From Basidiobolus meristosporus CBS 931.73 (lineage: Eukaryota; Basidiobolomycota; Basidiobolomycetes; Basidiobolales; Basidiobolaceae): a stretch of DNA of 64,000 nucleotides. The position numbers and the translations under genes are program-made. The DNA lies in contig MCFE01000228.1 of the NCBI GenBank assembly GCA_002104905.1, positions 1 to 64,000 on the forward strand, given 5' to 3'. Under the pieces are notes generated by a model. It did no database searches. It worked only from the letters and a program-made list of their open reading frames with translations, and was not told the origin of the DNA. This document shows positions 1 through 11,426 of the stretch, one piece after another; position 1 is the first letter of the stretch; each line of letters starts with the position of its first letter.

Positions 1-271
1 AAAAAAGGCTATTATTAAGCCGAGGACTCACTGGTCTAAATAATAGGGGCACCCCATCAGTTTCCCAAGAACTTTGTAGCGTCCTCCAATTGAGTGAAGA
101 ACAGGAAGGGGTTGACGTATATAACACGTACATTGGTTTATTTCCATAGTGTCAACAAACATACCAAGTTTCTCACAGCAAAAAGAGTATAAATTTTGGA
201 GCTCCATCACTCAAAAATCCTGTATATACACACATGGAGAATGACAACCATCCAGTGTATTCTATATGCGA

Positions 272-1213
272 TTATTTAGCCTCGTCCACATTGGCGACAA
301 CCTGAACTGGATAATGGTCTGAGAAATCGCGATATTCAACCTTCTTAATAGTGTATGGTTCGGATTTCTCCAAAAGAGCAGTTTGCTTGAAATCTCTCAA
401 TGCCAAGTGATCTCTATGGTACCAGATATGGTCCAAGTACTCGCCAGGACTGTTGGGGTTGCCCCACTTAGCTATAGCGTTGGTTTTAGGGTCGTATGTA
501 TACTCCAGTCCATCATAAGCAGGTGCGACAGCATTTAAAGTTTGTAATGCTTCGGTAAACTCGGTGCTTCCTTTGTTGACATTCAAATCACCACCAAATA
601 GAACCAATTGATCCTTTGGGATCTTTTTCTCATCAAGGAAACGACGTAATTCCAGCAGTTGGCTTGTACGGACTGAGCGGGCCTGCCCCTTGGAACAAAG
701 AGAATCATCTGCTTGAAGATGGGTATTAAACACATGAATGTACTCTCCGTTACGGTTGATCTTTACATAAGCAAAGCCCTTGTTTGAGAAATAGTCTGCT
801 CCACAACCCGAATTGTAAATGTATTGAATTTTCTCATCAATTGGCCACTTGCTGATGGTCATGACACCTCCATCCTCAGCCGCACTTGTTCTGAAATTAC
901 CCAAAGTGGCATTCCATCCGCTTTTAGTAAGTCCGATCACTTCTGTTCGATACGGGTATTGTGCTTTGGTATTTGCTACTAAGATTTGACGGGATGAGGC
1001 CTCAAATGCCTCTTGGATGAACACGAAGTCGTGTCCTTGAAAGTAGTCCGCATTGCCGATAAGTTTTGCGCGAATATCCTGGCCCCAATTTGGATACAAA
1101 AGCTTTGACATCAAGTAGATGTTGTGGCTCAAGGCTTTAATGGAGCTCTGACTTCCGGTGGGATATCCATTGGCTAGTGTAAAGAGGGCTGATAGCAAGA
1201 TGGTGGCCTTCAT
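272..1213 (-). CDS. Secreted bacterial-type neutral sphingomyelinase (EEP-fold phosphodiesterase)
   Basis: Single-exon 313-residue protein of the endonuclease/exonuclease/phosphatase fold, the sphingomyelinase C branch that cleaves sphingomyelin to ceramide and phosphocholine outside the cell. Visible: an N-terminal signal peptide (about residues 1-17, KATILLSALFTLANG), Asn31 in SHNIYLM, metal-binding Glu68 in FIQEAF, His165 in NTHLQAD, Asp209 and Asn211 in GGDLNVNKG, Asp261-His262 in YLDHIW, and terminal His300 in DFSDHYP. Cys137 and Cys173 could pair. The frame is open upstream to a GTG at 1294, but I start at the ATG at 1213 because it opens the signal peptide and a TATAAA lies about 80 nt upstream. 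The motif spacing resembles bacterial secreted enzymes more than membrane-bound eukaryotic nSMases; with no intron, bacterial origin by transfer is plausible but unproven. Family call strong; substrate inferred. Confidence 0.88.
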   Translation of the reverse strand: MKATILLSALFTLANGYPTGSQSSIKALSHNIYLMSKLLYPNWGQDIRAKLIGNADYFQGHDFVFIQEAFEASSRQILVANTKAQYPYRTEVIGLTKSGWNATLGNFRTSAAEDGGVMTISKWPIDEKIQYIYNSGCGADYFSNKGFAYVKINRNGEYIHVFNTHLQADDSLCSKGQARSVRTSQLLELRRFLDEKKIPKDQLVLFGGDLNVNKGSTEFTEALQTLNAVAPAYDGLEYTYDPKTNAIAKWGNPNSPGEYLDHIWYHRDHLALRDFKQTALLEKSEPYTIKKVEYRDFSDHYPVQVVANVDEAK

Positions 1214-1294
1214 AACGTGTGGAGGAAATTTGGATTTGATAACTGTGATGACCAGGTTTCTGGGACTGTGCAAATTAGTGAGAATCAGCCTCAC

Positions 1295-1300
1295 TTTATA
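1295..1300 (-). promoter_or_regulatory. TATA box of the sphingomyelinase gene
   Basis: TATAAA read on the minus strand, 82 nt before the chosen ATG. It argues against the upstream GTG start, which would lie directly on it. Confidence 0.5.
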
Positions 1301-2725
1301 GTTTATGCTGAGGAATCTCGTGAGTGTTCTTAAACCAATCGCCTCGACATGTTGCGAGTAGACAAGGATAAATGGATTTTTCTAGTAACACAATATTCAT
1401 CACAGGTCCTACTCTTGTAGAACACTTGGTTGCAGGTATTGTGATAAGGAGGTGGAGTGTGTGGAATGCAGATGGGCTTTGAAACCTCATCGAATTTAGA
1501 TGATTAAATGTTACATGACAATAAGCCTTACGAATAAGTGAGAAGGGATGTAGCATGCAACTCTGGTAATGGAGAAGGCGAAGCGTACGGATAGTGCCGA
1601 GCCATCAAAAGCCTATTTACCAATTGCAGGTGTACAGGTGAATATTATAGATCTAATGTTTTACCATGAACTCCGCTATTCCACAACCAACACATGATAT
1701 TCCCAAGGTCTATTTTGCATTGTGAATACTAGTCATTGGAGTTGGTCGTTATACATTAATAAAAGGGAAAGGCAAGGCTTAATAACGATCACTATTCTGC
1801 GGTGTGGAACCATTGCACTCATGAAATGGACATTATCATGGAAAACCCGGTTTGCTTACAAGAATGATCTTCATAAGCAGCCTCCTTAACATAGGGTGGA
1901 TTACGTGATGAACATTGTTCGGGCAATTTGCCGCCTAATCCGTCAAGGCAAACTTCATCTATTTGAGAAGTTTACCAGTTACAAACGAAGCCTTGGTAAA
2001 GCTATGCAGATTCCACAGAGCACTTGGGGCCAAATAAAGCGCCTTCGCCCTTTCGAAATATCAAAACGGCCTCGAATGTTTTCTTTTGACTAGGCTTGCA
2101 TATTCCTAAATAAGAGAAAATTGCTCCCACATCCATTTACTAAGGAGTAGCTCATTGCTAGACAAAGTAAACATTTACGCACTCGTGCCCACTGTGTATC
2201 CGTCTGTACCATTTTAGAGTGACCAAAGCCCCAAACTTGTGATATACTTTTATGCAACCTTGTATTGTGAAGAACAGACACACTTACATCCTCAACCGTG
2301 GAATATGATACGTAAACCTGTGTTAAGCTGACAAGAAAATTTCCGGATTAGATCATTCTAGTAATCTTAATGCTGGGAACAATCCATATTGTGTATTTAA
2401 AGCAACTAGACGGAACATGATCCAAGTATGGTTAAAAAGTGATTCTACTGTTGACTATGTCAAGAAAATTGTACAGGTTAAAGATGCATGTGCTATTTGA
2501 TACCATTTATAATATCGTAGAGGTTCTATCACAATTCGATATCGGGAAGTCCATTTTTATACAGAAATTAGATTAGTTAAAGTTGTGTATCGATTAACTG
2601 CTGCTATGTTGTATACACACAAACACACACACATATATATATGTTCTTCATTATTGAGTGTGCTTGATACCCGCAAGAAAGGAATTGTAAATTCTCCGGC
2701 TATAAAGTAGTGGGCGTTTCGAACC
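1301..2725. other. Intergenic, no supported gene; CA/TA microsatellite
   Basis: About 1.4 kb without a convincing gene. Short open frames here lack ATG starts or protein-like composition. A (CA)n-(TA)n simple repeat lies at about 2612-2642. Confidence 0.5.
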
Positions 2726-3949
2726 TCAAATATACGCCATTACATGTAGTCGTCCAGTGCTTTCCGACGGCTGCGAAACTTGGGGTGTTTCGGTTAGCGG
2801 GCTGAACGAGTTGCGATGATCTGCCCAGCGGACATGCGTTTCCCTAACATCATCAATACTTTGTAGCTTCACTGAAGAGGTTTCTGTCAGAGAGTTCTTT
2901 GTATCCAGGACATTCATTTGTATGTTGTATGATTTCCTCCAATCATGAGAATCTTCGGGGATGTCTATAGGGTACTGCGCATCATGGTCACATAGCTTGG
3001 GTTTGATAGAGTTTTCATTTTCATGATAGCTCACGGAGTTGGTGGTGCTAGATGTGTTTCCTTTGAATAATTGGCGGACTGCAGGATCAAACAGAAACAC
3101 AATAGCATTTAACAACCCTACTGTAGCAGGCCCCACCGCTGATAGGAAGTAAAGTGTGAAATTGAGTCTACGGTTCACAAACGTGTCGAATTCACAAAGG
3201 CAGTTGAAAGTTTGCGTAAGAACAGGAACCAATGGGTATAAGACGATTCTACGCATGGCACGATAGGTTCGTCGGTTTACAATGTGTGAGGTGCCGTTTG
3301 TGCTTTTCATTAGGTATTTTTCGTGTCGGATGAGCTTGTATATCACAAATGATACCGCAAATATGCAATACAGCACTGCCAGGAAAATCCACAGGAATAA
3401 GGTACAGATCTCCCACACTATTGTATGTATGGTGTATGTAGCACTGTACCAACACGCTCCGACAACCGGATCCACTTCGAATTGACCGGCAATTACTGGG
3501 ATGAGGCTGATGATGAGTGATAAACCAATGGAGAATGGGACATAGAAACGTTGATACTTCACGACATTTGCTATGTCGTGGACAAAGATTGCCATCAAAT
3601 TGAATCCAATTGTGGCAGTCAAGAAGATCGGCAGCAGGGTAAATTCCACGTATCCCCATAACAAGAAAGCGCATGTTGCAGTTGATGTGATCTGTTTTTG
3701 GAGGACATACGCAAATATACTATATGTCACATCGGCTAATGCAATCCAAAATGTCAACCTGAGCGATAATCGGGTTCCTAGAGCAGGCCGATAGAAATTT
3801 ATAAAAAGTATCGAGCACACAACAAATAGTGCACCTATCAACGAGATCAAGCTAAATATTGAGGTCACCGTTACTTTGAGCGCCATCTGCTCAGGGGTGG
3901 CCTGAAACTGAATCTCTGCTAGAGCTGTATCTAATTGAGTCTGATTCAT
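2726..3949 (-). CDS. Seven-transmembrane receptor, cAMP-receptor/Git3-like
   Basis: Intronless 407-residue protein with seven hydrophobic helices at roughly residues 28-52, 62-83, 94-124, 135-154, 178-208, 233-252 and 264-288. Cys93 (start of TM3) and Cys166 (in GACWY before TM5) sit where GPCRs form the extracellular disulfide. A LFDPAVRQLF segment follows TM7 like a short helix 8, then a 115-residue hydrophilic Ser/Thr-rich tail that could be phosphorylated. This architecture fits the fungal nutrient/cAMP-receptor-like (Git3, Dictyostelium CAR) class, which signals through heterotrimeric G proteins at the plasma membrane; the ligand cannot be inferred. The ATG at 3949 is preceded 66 nt upstream by a TATATAAA. 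GPCR call strong, subfamily moderate. Confidence 0.82.
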   Translation of the reverse strand: MNQTQLDTALAEIQFQATPEQMALKVTVTSIFSLISLIGALFVVCSILFINFYRPALGTRLSLRLTFWIALADVTYSIFAYVLQKQITSTATCAFLLWGYVEFTLLPIFLTATIGFNLMAIFVHDIANVVKYQRFYVPFSIGLSLIISLIPVIAGQFEVDPVVGACWYSATYTIHTIVWEICTLFLWIFLAVLYCIFAVSFVIYKLIRHEKYLMKSTNGTSHIVNRRTYRAMRRIVLYPLVPVLTQTFNCLCEFDTFVNRRLNFTLYFLSAVGPATVGLLNAIVFLFDPAVRQLFKGNTSSTTNSVSYHENENSIKPKLCDHDAQYPIDIPEDSHDWRKSYNIQMNVLDTKNSLTETSSVKLQSIDDVRETHVRWADHRNSFSPLTETPQVSQPSESTGRLHVMAYI

Positions 3950-4014
3950 GGACGAGGGTGGTGTTAAAACAAAGGAGGAACCGGTATGTTCATGTAGCCC
4001 AGAAATTGGTTGGG

Positions 4015-4022
4015 TTTATATA
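4015..4022 (-). promoter_or_regulatory. TATA box of the 7TM receptor gene
   Basis: TATATAAA on the minus strand, 66 nt before the ATG. Confidence 0.5.
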
Positions 4023-5558
4023 GGATCTCTCCAAAGGCCAAATGACATTCCAATCTGAAGCTAGTCAGCCATGCTTTCTTAGTCACAATCTAGGAATTGT
4101 AGAAATCTCATCTATACAACTCGAAAATAACGAGCACCTATTGGGCAACTACGTGATCATATGTGACGAATTTTAGGGTTGTGCATTGGGGTCTCTTTTT
4201 GGGGGACATAATTGGGTAGGACGATTGCTTTCCAACGGTTTGAATTTCATTGTGAAACGTAGTATCCTGACTTCGCCAATGTACACGACAGCTCATTCAC
4301 GCCAATTTTGGACAAGATGATAGATAGTCTTGCGGAGGGTGAGAACATTCGTGGCAATCTGTGCCATGCTTGGAAAATTATTTTTAATGTTCGGGCGGCA
4401 CTCGGCGATTGGCCCGAGCTCACCCAAGTCCAACCATATGCTACGAAGAGGATACACGCCTATCGAAGACCAGTGTTGCATAGATTCTGTGCACAGAGTA
4501 TGTAGATAGCACTAGAAACTGGAGCAGCACCATGAAGAACCAGGGGCCCTTCAGCCTAACAGTATTGGCTCGTACTCACCTTGCTTGCTGTAGGGGCAGA
4601 GAGATGCTCACTAGTCATGGGCTTGCCTCCATGAGGTTTGAGGTGAAAGCAAGCTCCCAAAGTAGCTACTAAGATGGATCAGGTGGATCATTCGTGCGCC
4701 CTCAGTATGGATTAAATTAGGTTGAGTACTAGATTTAACAATTTGGATTGGCAGATCCGACGATAAATTCTCCGAATGCAGGAAAAACTGGGCTAATGTT
4801 ACATATTCTTACTGCTTTGGTTAAACCAAGAAAATATAACTTTTTCTAGTCCCGATCTACCGAAGGTAGCTATCATGTGGCATGAGATGCACCGCGAGAT
4901 CCTGTCTTTTTATCGCAGTCCACCCAGTCACCCAAAATAGAGCCAATCACAGTCCTAAAAAACAACAGGCCTTGTGATTTTCAAGTTCTTGGAAACAGCC
5001 CACAAGCCAATGCTTAATCATAATCGAGCATGATTGGCGCTTGTCCAGAAATCAGAATACAGATCCGATACACTGGATTCAAGATACCTCATTCCATTGC
5101 AACGGGCTGGAGTCATAGCCATATGACGCATATAGGAAACCCATGGAAAGGTTCTACTGCAAGATTGACGTATTTGCCAGGGTTTCTAAACTACCAATCG
5201 GTATACCTCAAAGGTTACGCAGTGGAATTTCCTAAGGTCCAACCGCTCACGCTTATATATATTTGTATAGAGCTTTAATCAAAATTATGGAATCCCATGT
5301 TGCTCAAGTACATACATAGTATGTACACTATTCAAAGCCTAGGATAAATAGGTTAATTTAAACAACTTAGCTTGGGTGGCAAAATCCTGTATAGTATCAG
5401 GCCTAATAGCCAACTGGAGAACTGGCCGTGGTAATATTAGTGTATAGGGTTTGGTAATGGGGCTACGGTTAACATGCCATTCGTAGATTCTGGCAAAGCT
5501 GGACTTCCACAGACTCACAAAGAGAGATAGCTTCCCATCCTGTCTCTATGCTGGATTC
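4023..5558. other. Intergenic, no supported gene
   Basis: Overlapping short frames on both strands at 4293-4505 and one at 5030-5278 show no recognisable domain. I see no RNA gene or repeat. Confidence 0.45.
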
Positions 5559-6386
5559 TCAACGAGTAATGGCGCTGAATCCAAACATCTTGGGGTCCAC
5601 GATGATGAAAGCCAAAGCCAATGCCATGGAAAAAATCATCAGTATTATACAAGTAACACGGTTACGCCGGCGCCAGAGGTAATCCTCTCCTGTGATATTC
5701 AGTTGTGGTGGGAGATAAAACGACCCAACAACCCAAGCCGGAAAAAACAGGAAACCAACATAGAACAGCAACTTGGCAGTCGGTCGGTGCGTTGGATAGG
5801 TATCGATCTTAATATTTTTGGGGGTTTGTTTTAGCTGGGCTGGCTTTAGATCATCGAAAAATGTGTCTAGGTCTACTGAGGAGGTGAACGAGTCGAATTT
5901 GATAGCATAGAGGGCTCTATACGGATCAAACCCTTCCTTCAGATTATCATCCCGACTGCAAAGCGTTTTCTCATCAAATTTCCCAATTCTTTTTAGACTT
6001 GGAAAACTTGATCGGAATAGCCCTTTGAGATTTGCACCTGCCTTCGATAATGAATAAGTATAGCTCGAGCTCGTCATGTTGCTGTCGAATGATGACTTTG
6101 TTGCTGATAAAGAGCTATCATACAGCCCGGCGTCTGCTTCAAAGCCCATCTTGATGGACCCTATTGAGTGTCTGTATCCTCTTTGGTCCGAGTCACATGG
6201 TTCTTGGATGGTAAAGGTTTCAGAGTCTGAGGTTTCACCTATTTGAATCTCCTCTATGTCAGCATCACTCTGTGAATATGATGTTTGTGATTCAGTGGGC
6301 TTGGATAGAAAGCTCTTTTCCTGAGCATGAGACGTAGTGGAAAATCCAGAGTCTACTGATTTCTGGGGATTAAGAACGTAAACCAT
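5559..6386 (-). CDS. Serine-rich fungal membrane protein with two C-terminal TM segments
   Basis: Single-exon 275-residue protein of unknown function. Residues 1-200 are hydrophilic, Ser/Asp/Glu-rich and probably disordered, with many possible phosphosites. The C-terminus holds two hydrophobic helices (about 205-225, KLLFYVGFLFFPAWVVGSFYL, and 243-263) separated by a WRRRNR basic loop and an N-glycosylation-like NIT. This hairpin, with an aromatic first helix, a Trp-Arg-rich turn and a second helix near the end, recurs in fungal serine-rich membrane proteins of unknown role; I know the pattern only as a family resemblance. The basic loop suggests it is cytoplasmic beside the disordered N-terminus only if the topology is not a simple hairpin, so topology is left open. 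ATG at 6386; frames upstream lack ATG and are not included. Confidence 0.65.
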   Translation of the reverse strand: MVYVLNPQKSVDSGFSTTSHAQEKSFLSKPTESQTSYSQSDADIEEIQIGETSDSETFTIQEPCDSDQRGYRHSIGSIKMGFEADAGLYDSSLSATKSSFDSNMTSSSYTYSLSKAGANLKGLFRSSFPSLKRIGKFDEKTLCSRDDNLKEGFDPYRALYAIKFDSFTSSVDLDTFFDDLKPAQLKQTPKNIKIDTYPTHRPTAKLLFYVGFLFFPAWVVGSFYLPPQLNITGEDYLWRRRNRVTCIILMIFSMALALAFIIVDPKMFGFSAITR

Positions 6387-8033
6387 TTTTCTGAATCACC
6401 AAGTATGTTTGTGGTGAACCGATTTGGCCAATTTGAATCCGGTTCTATTTCGGTTTAAGTTCCACTGAGAATGGAGTATTAGGGTTAGGGTGAGAGAAGG
6501 AAGTGACACGAGCCAACATAGGTTAGTGTAAAGAAAGCCATTACCAGATGCGTCAAGAGCGATAAATCGTGTGAAGATATCGGCGAAATCACTACTACTT
6601 TTTGGCAATCACTTGATGTAACTTGATGCTAGTAGATTATAATCAAGACAAGACGATGAGAAAGGGTGGGGTGGAATATTCCTGACACTATGCCGCTTGT
6701 ATTTAAGAATCAACGTTAGAAGTCCAGTGCTAAAGCTCTCTAGTAAAGGAAGGCAAATTTCTGACCTGGAAACGACCACTTAAAGGAATGGAATTGCTTG
6801 AGAGAGGAGTGTTCACTAACAAGAGATACCCAGCGGGTAGACTGTTTTATATTAGCGGCACCGTGCATGTAGGAATCCAATGTTGTTAATGGAGTAATTG
6901 ATTGAACCTCGGAATTTGTTTAATGCTAATGCGATATGGAGCGCTCCTGTGTTATTGGATTGTTTTTACTCTACATCGCAGCCAATATCAATACCTTAGT
7001 GATTATCTGTTTGATTTTTGTTGAAATTCTTAATTCGGTAGTATCTTGCCGTTTCATAAAACATAGCAATCTTGTAGAGATACCCCTAAGTATCACGGAT
7101 TCTAATCGTTTACAGATGAAGTCACCACATTGGCAAATGTTGTCTACATTTGCTGCATGGTTGGCGAAGTTAGACTCCAAGCGTCTGTTGAAATCTGAAC
7201 CTTCCCCGACCTTGATCCATCGCTCCAGTTGGATATATGTATGCTATGGAAACCTACCAGATCCATGTTGATTGAGATCTCCAAGGCGTAAGCACGTTTA
7301 TTGGGACAGTTTCAACGGTGAACAATCCGTAATCTGGCTCAAACAAAGTTTCCAACCTCACCTGAAAACTATTCGAAGTTTGTTTTCCGCGGAAATCATC
7401 TGATCGATTTAGCCCACCTTCGTTATCAACCTTGAGCGTTATCAAGTAAATTACAATCTAATATTGTTGCCAGGGTTCATGCTTTGACTATGATAATGGG
7501 TATATACTCTAAGTCAAGACGCGTAATTTAGAGCCTACCTACACATTACCTTGCTTTATACTAATAATCACTTCGCGTTTGCAATCATTATCTGAATATA
7601 GAATTCAGCTGAGCACGATGAAATCATGGCAAAGCTGAGGAATCACGTGAGCGTACCTTGGCTCAAACAAGCATGTAAACACCGCTATTGAACGATAACT
7701 AGCGAACAATTTGTCTTCACAACTTCTCTTTCCCAGTATATATACATAAGTTACCAGATAGATGGTATATCCGACAACCTCACATATTACCTGACACAAC
7801 ATTTGTTTTAGAACATCTTCGTAGGCAATATCCTGCTTGCCTATTTCTAATTGGACTTGTTGGACCTGGAGCACTTGATGAAAAGACGAACTTGAACGAT
7901 GAATCGTTTATTCGGTTATATTTAGTAAACTGAAATAACAGCTTGTTACTCAAGCCATTGCTAGGAATTGACAAGTCTACGGGTCGTATTATCCAATAAT
8001 CAATCAGTACCTTTACTCCAGTACTCGAATCAA
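6387..8033. other. Intergenic, no supported gene
   Basis: Several 60-110-codon frames occur on both strands but none has a domain, a consistent intron pattern or a partner exon. The last part (about 7900-8033) is probably the 3' UTR of the carrier gene; AATAAA occurs on the minus strand near 7910. Confidence 0.4.
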
Positions 8034-9032
8034 CTAACTCTTGAGAGCTTGGCGCTGAGCCACCCAGCTTTTGACTTTGTCTCCACCAAATACAAGGCAG
8101 ACTGTTTGCCAAATCCCCAGTCCTATACGAGGAGTGACCCCGCGGTAGAATCCTTTTAATCCGTGGGATTGATATATATATTTAGCGGCTGAGGAAATCG
8201 TCAGTTTTTGAGGGCGGCCTTCGCTTTTGATCTGTGACTGCATTTCTACTCGAATGACTTCAATGGGTTGATTCCAGCAGGAAAGCGCACCAGCTACTGC
8301 AGAGGCGCCTATTTTTTCTATATTGCTCAGTGGAGCCATACTGTCGGTGTTTTTGCGGAATTTGAAAATCAGGCCTTCAGCAATACGGGACAACCCAAGC
8401 CGACTTCCCCAATTGGTGCACTGGCGCAAAGCCACTGCATTGACACCCTTGTTGATGCCTCGAATACCCTCCTTACGGATGACATCTCCAGCAACTTTCC
8501 AGGTAGATTGTGATGGACCGGCTTCCTTTTGTCGTGTAATCTCAACTGTCTTCATGAAAGTACAAAAACCCATCGTGAAGTATGCTTGAGCCAGTCCACC
8601 GGCCATACCTCCAGCAATTCCGGCACTACCAGGTGAAAATCCCCAGGATTTCATGTAGTATTCAACCTCTGATGCAGTAAATAGAAGGGCTGCACCCTTG
8701 GTACTGGCTTCTATCCATGCCCAGGGTATTAAGCCCTGATAAAATCCCGTAAACCCGCCCCTTTGCCAGGTTTTCTTAACAGCAGTCATAAGACTGTCAT
8801 TCCGGTTAGCAGCAAGATGGGTTTTCAACACCTCAAATGGCTGGCTGAGAGTAGTCACCTCAAACAAGGTTACGCCAGCACCTATACTACAGGTATGGTG
8901 TCAGTATTGAAAATATGTTCAAATGGGATTCCGAGAGACAACTCACGCTAGGTTGGACCAAGACACCGATCTTTTGGTTACTGGTACGACTGTAACGGTA
9001 GTTGGAGTTAACGAGACTGAAGGAGTTGTCAT
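8034..9032 (-). CDS. YHM2: Mitochondrial citrate/oxoglutarate carrier (Yhm2-type)
   Basis: Two exons, 9032-8947 and 8886-8034, joined across a 60-nt intron (GTGAGT...CTGTAG), give 312 residues, the usual size of an SLC25 carrier. Three carrier repeats are present: repeat 1 has QPFEVLK and repeat 3 QPIEVIR, fitting P-x-[DE]-x-x-[KR], while repeat 2 has the divergent GFCTFMKTVEITRQK typical of Yhm2. The segment LIPWAWIEASTKGA is strongly Yhm2-like. Yhm2 exchanges citrate for 2-oxoglutarate across the inner mitochondrial membrane, feeding cytosolic NADPH; it was first described as an mtDNA-associated protein. The splice restores NLAIGAGVTLFEV across the junction. The first exon (MTTPSVSLTPTT...) is a Thr/Ser-rich leader. 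Family and subfamily are both well supported. Confidence 0.92.
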
Positions 9033-10315
9033 TGTAGGAGGTAATATGGACAGCGGTTTTGTCTTGTGTTCGACCACCTTGCAAGAGGATGGAGAATCAA
9101 ATAATATAGGTTAAGGAAAGCCTGTTAAATTCACACTGAAGGATCAAAGGGGCTTATTAGCATTTCAAGAGTTCAGGGGAGAGTGATTTAGTTCTCAGAC
9201 TTTAATTGTTCTAGATTTTTGAAACTATCGAAAAGCCCTCAACGCCATTGAAACAAACAGGTAATCCACGAGTAGTTTTGCTCAACAATACCGTGTAAAT
9301 CACAAGCCAATATTATGTCAACACTTCCTTTACCCAGGGACAAGCTTCGATTTCCTATTTAGTGGCAAAGTAGATATGCGTCTATTTAAATACAGTGTAT
9401 GTCCAGACCTTGCGTCAAATTAGAAGCCATCCTGCCACCTTTGTTGGATGTTTAGTCACATGTGAAAGCCCTCCGAGCTGATGCTAATCAGCCTTCAGCA
9501 TTACCAATGAATCCCATGAATAATTGGATTTGCTGAATGACCCGGCTACAACCCCTCTCACAAAAGGGATTTTGCTCTGAATGAATATATTTCTTGGTGA
9601 TACATTGGCTATATAGTGCGCTCAAGGACATTGAGGTAATTGCCTTGGGAGTTATGAAAAGTTGTGTACAGCGATTTGTTAATTGTATAGTTCTCACGCT
9701 TGAATGTTGGTACACTGCACCAATTGAATCTAGGGTGCTGACAAATTTTTGGCAGTACCAGTAGGTGGGTATGCCAATGCTTGTTAACCATCGGTCTGAT
9801 TACACAAATGTTTAATCAGTGTATTTAACTGGAGCTCAGTTTTAAACAACAACATACTTGCTTAAGTTTACATCATCACAATTATGCTTCGTACCAATAT
9901 AGACTCTCAGCCATGTGCTAAGCATGAAACACAGCATTGATTAAACCCCATTTACAGGGCAGAATGTGGCAGCCCTTGAGATCTCAAAATGTACAGAATG
10001 AAAAAAAATGGCTTAAGGCGAATTATAGAAAATAAGCATGCTCTCTAGATGAGAAAAAATTTTCAACTCAAGAAATGATGGATTTTGGGGGAGATATCCA
10101 AGCAAGGATGGTCAAATTTTTAGTTAACAATTGATATATCCACTTTAAATCTCAAATTTTGGGGAATCCCCTCTACCCCACACGTGATGAATACCCCAGT
10201 GGTGAGGTTCCCAAATAGTTGGGCACTTGGATTTCGTCTAATTAACACTGCTGGCTCAACACATTGCCTTTGTCACCTGAACCCTTTGGTTAGTCTTCTG
10301 CACTCTTCTTCGAAA
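9033..10315. other. Intergenic, no supported gene
   Basis: About 1.3 kb between the divergently transcribed YHM2 and ATP3 genes; it should contain both promoters. AT-rich, no coding signal I trust. Confidence 0.5.
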
Positions 10316-11426
10316 ATGCTCACTGCCACTCGTATCGTCCCCACCGCCACTCGTGGTGCTCTTAGGTAATATTCATACACCAACGGTGCCTCCGGGGTTT
10401 ACACCCACTGGAAAGCATGCGTATGCGAAATGCCGTATAACAAGTCCAGGTCGAAAGTATTGTAAACTAACTTTGTTGTCAATCATAGCATTCAAACTAG
10501 AAACATGGCTACCCTTAAAGAAAGTAGGTGTCTGTGACTACAACTGTATGTACCAAAATGATACTAATTCTTTCCCAAAGTTCAACTTCGTCTTAAGGCT
10601 ATTTCCAACACCGCCAAGATTACCAAATCTATGAAGATGATTGCCTCCACCAAACTTAACCGTGCTCAGAAAAACATGAACAACGCCCGTGCTTACGGAC
10701 AAACCTCCATTGGTAAACACACTTCTTTAAATATATTTACATGACATTTTTTTTACTTACTTTTATCCAGATATTTACAAGCAATCCGAGGTTGAATCCC
10801 CCGCCGATGCTCGTCAAGTCATCGTTACTGTTTCTTCTGACCGTGGTCTCTGTGGTGGTATTCACAGCAGTGTTTCTAAGGCTACCAAGAGAATCATCGC
10901 CCAACAACCTGAGTCCACTGTTGTTGTTTTGGGTGATAAGGCCAAGCCTCAAATTGCTCGTACTAACAGAGATAGCATTGCTATGTCTTTCAATCAACTT
11001 GGTAAATCCAACCCCACTTTCACCGAGGCCTGTGCTATCGTTGATACCATGCGCGCCTCCGAAGTTGATTTCGACACTGCCCAAATCATCTACAACAAGT
11101 TCACTTCCGCCATTGCTTATGAGGCTGACTCTATCCCCGTTTACTCCGAGGAGGTGATCAAGACTGGTGCTAAATTCGCCGAGTACGAATTGGAAGAAGA
11201 CGAGGTCCTCCAGAACTTGAAGGAATTCACCTTCGCCAATGCCCTTTACTGGGGTCTTGCTGAAGGTCATGCCTCTGAAATGTCCGCCAAGATGACTGCT
11301 ATGGAGAACGCTACCAGAAACGCCAGCGAGGTCATCGACAAGCTTACCTTGGCTTATAACCGTGGTCGTCAAGCCGTTATTACCAACGAACTTATTGATA
11401 TCGTTACTGGCGCCTCTGCCCTCTAA
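10316..11426 (+). CDS. ATP3: F1Fo ATP synthase gamma subunit, mitochondrial
   Basis: Four exons (10316-10365, 10501-10523, 10581-10712, 10771-11426) encode 286 residues, the rotating central stalk of mitochondrial F1. Exon 1 encodes an Arg/Thr-rich mitochondrial presequence (MLTATRIVPTATRGAL). The N-terminal coiled-coil follows (ATLKEIQLRLKAISNTAKIT, then KSMKMIASTKLNRAQ), then SSDRGLCGGIHSSV, and the C-terminal helix ending ITNELIDIVTGASAL, all hallmarks of gamma. Phases match at each junction. Intron 2 contains a TACTAAT branch-point-like element shortly before its AAG acceptor, and intron 3 a T-run before TCCAG. The coding region uses C/T-ending codons (GCC, ACC, AAG), as expected of a highly expressed gene. 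The ORF of the last exon alone hides 3 upstream exons, so automatic calls could truncate it. Confidence 0.96.

Noticed and set aside
1214..1294. N-terminal extension of the sphingomyelinase frame to a GTG
   Set aside because: It is not an ATG, overlaps the TATA box and would bury the signal peptide.
4293..4505. Overlapping frames on both strands
   Set aside because: Symmetric chance frames without domain or conserved start context.
6936..7271. 111-codon plus-strand frame with a hydrophobic start
   Set aside because: It has an ATG but no domain, no partner exons and a nearly equal open frame on the other strand.
7605..7874. 89-codon minus-strand frame downstream of YHM2
   Set aside because: Lies in probable 3' UTR and beyond; overlapping frame 7780-8112 is a shadow of the carrier; no domain.
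10737..11372. 211-codon antisense frame across ATP3
   Set aside because: Shadow created by the biased codon use of the highly expressed ATP3 exon.
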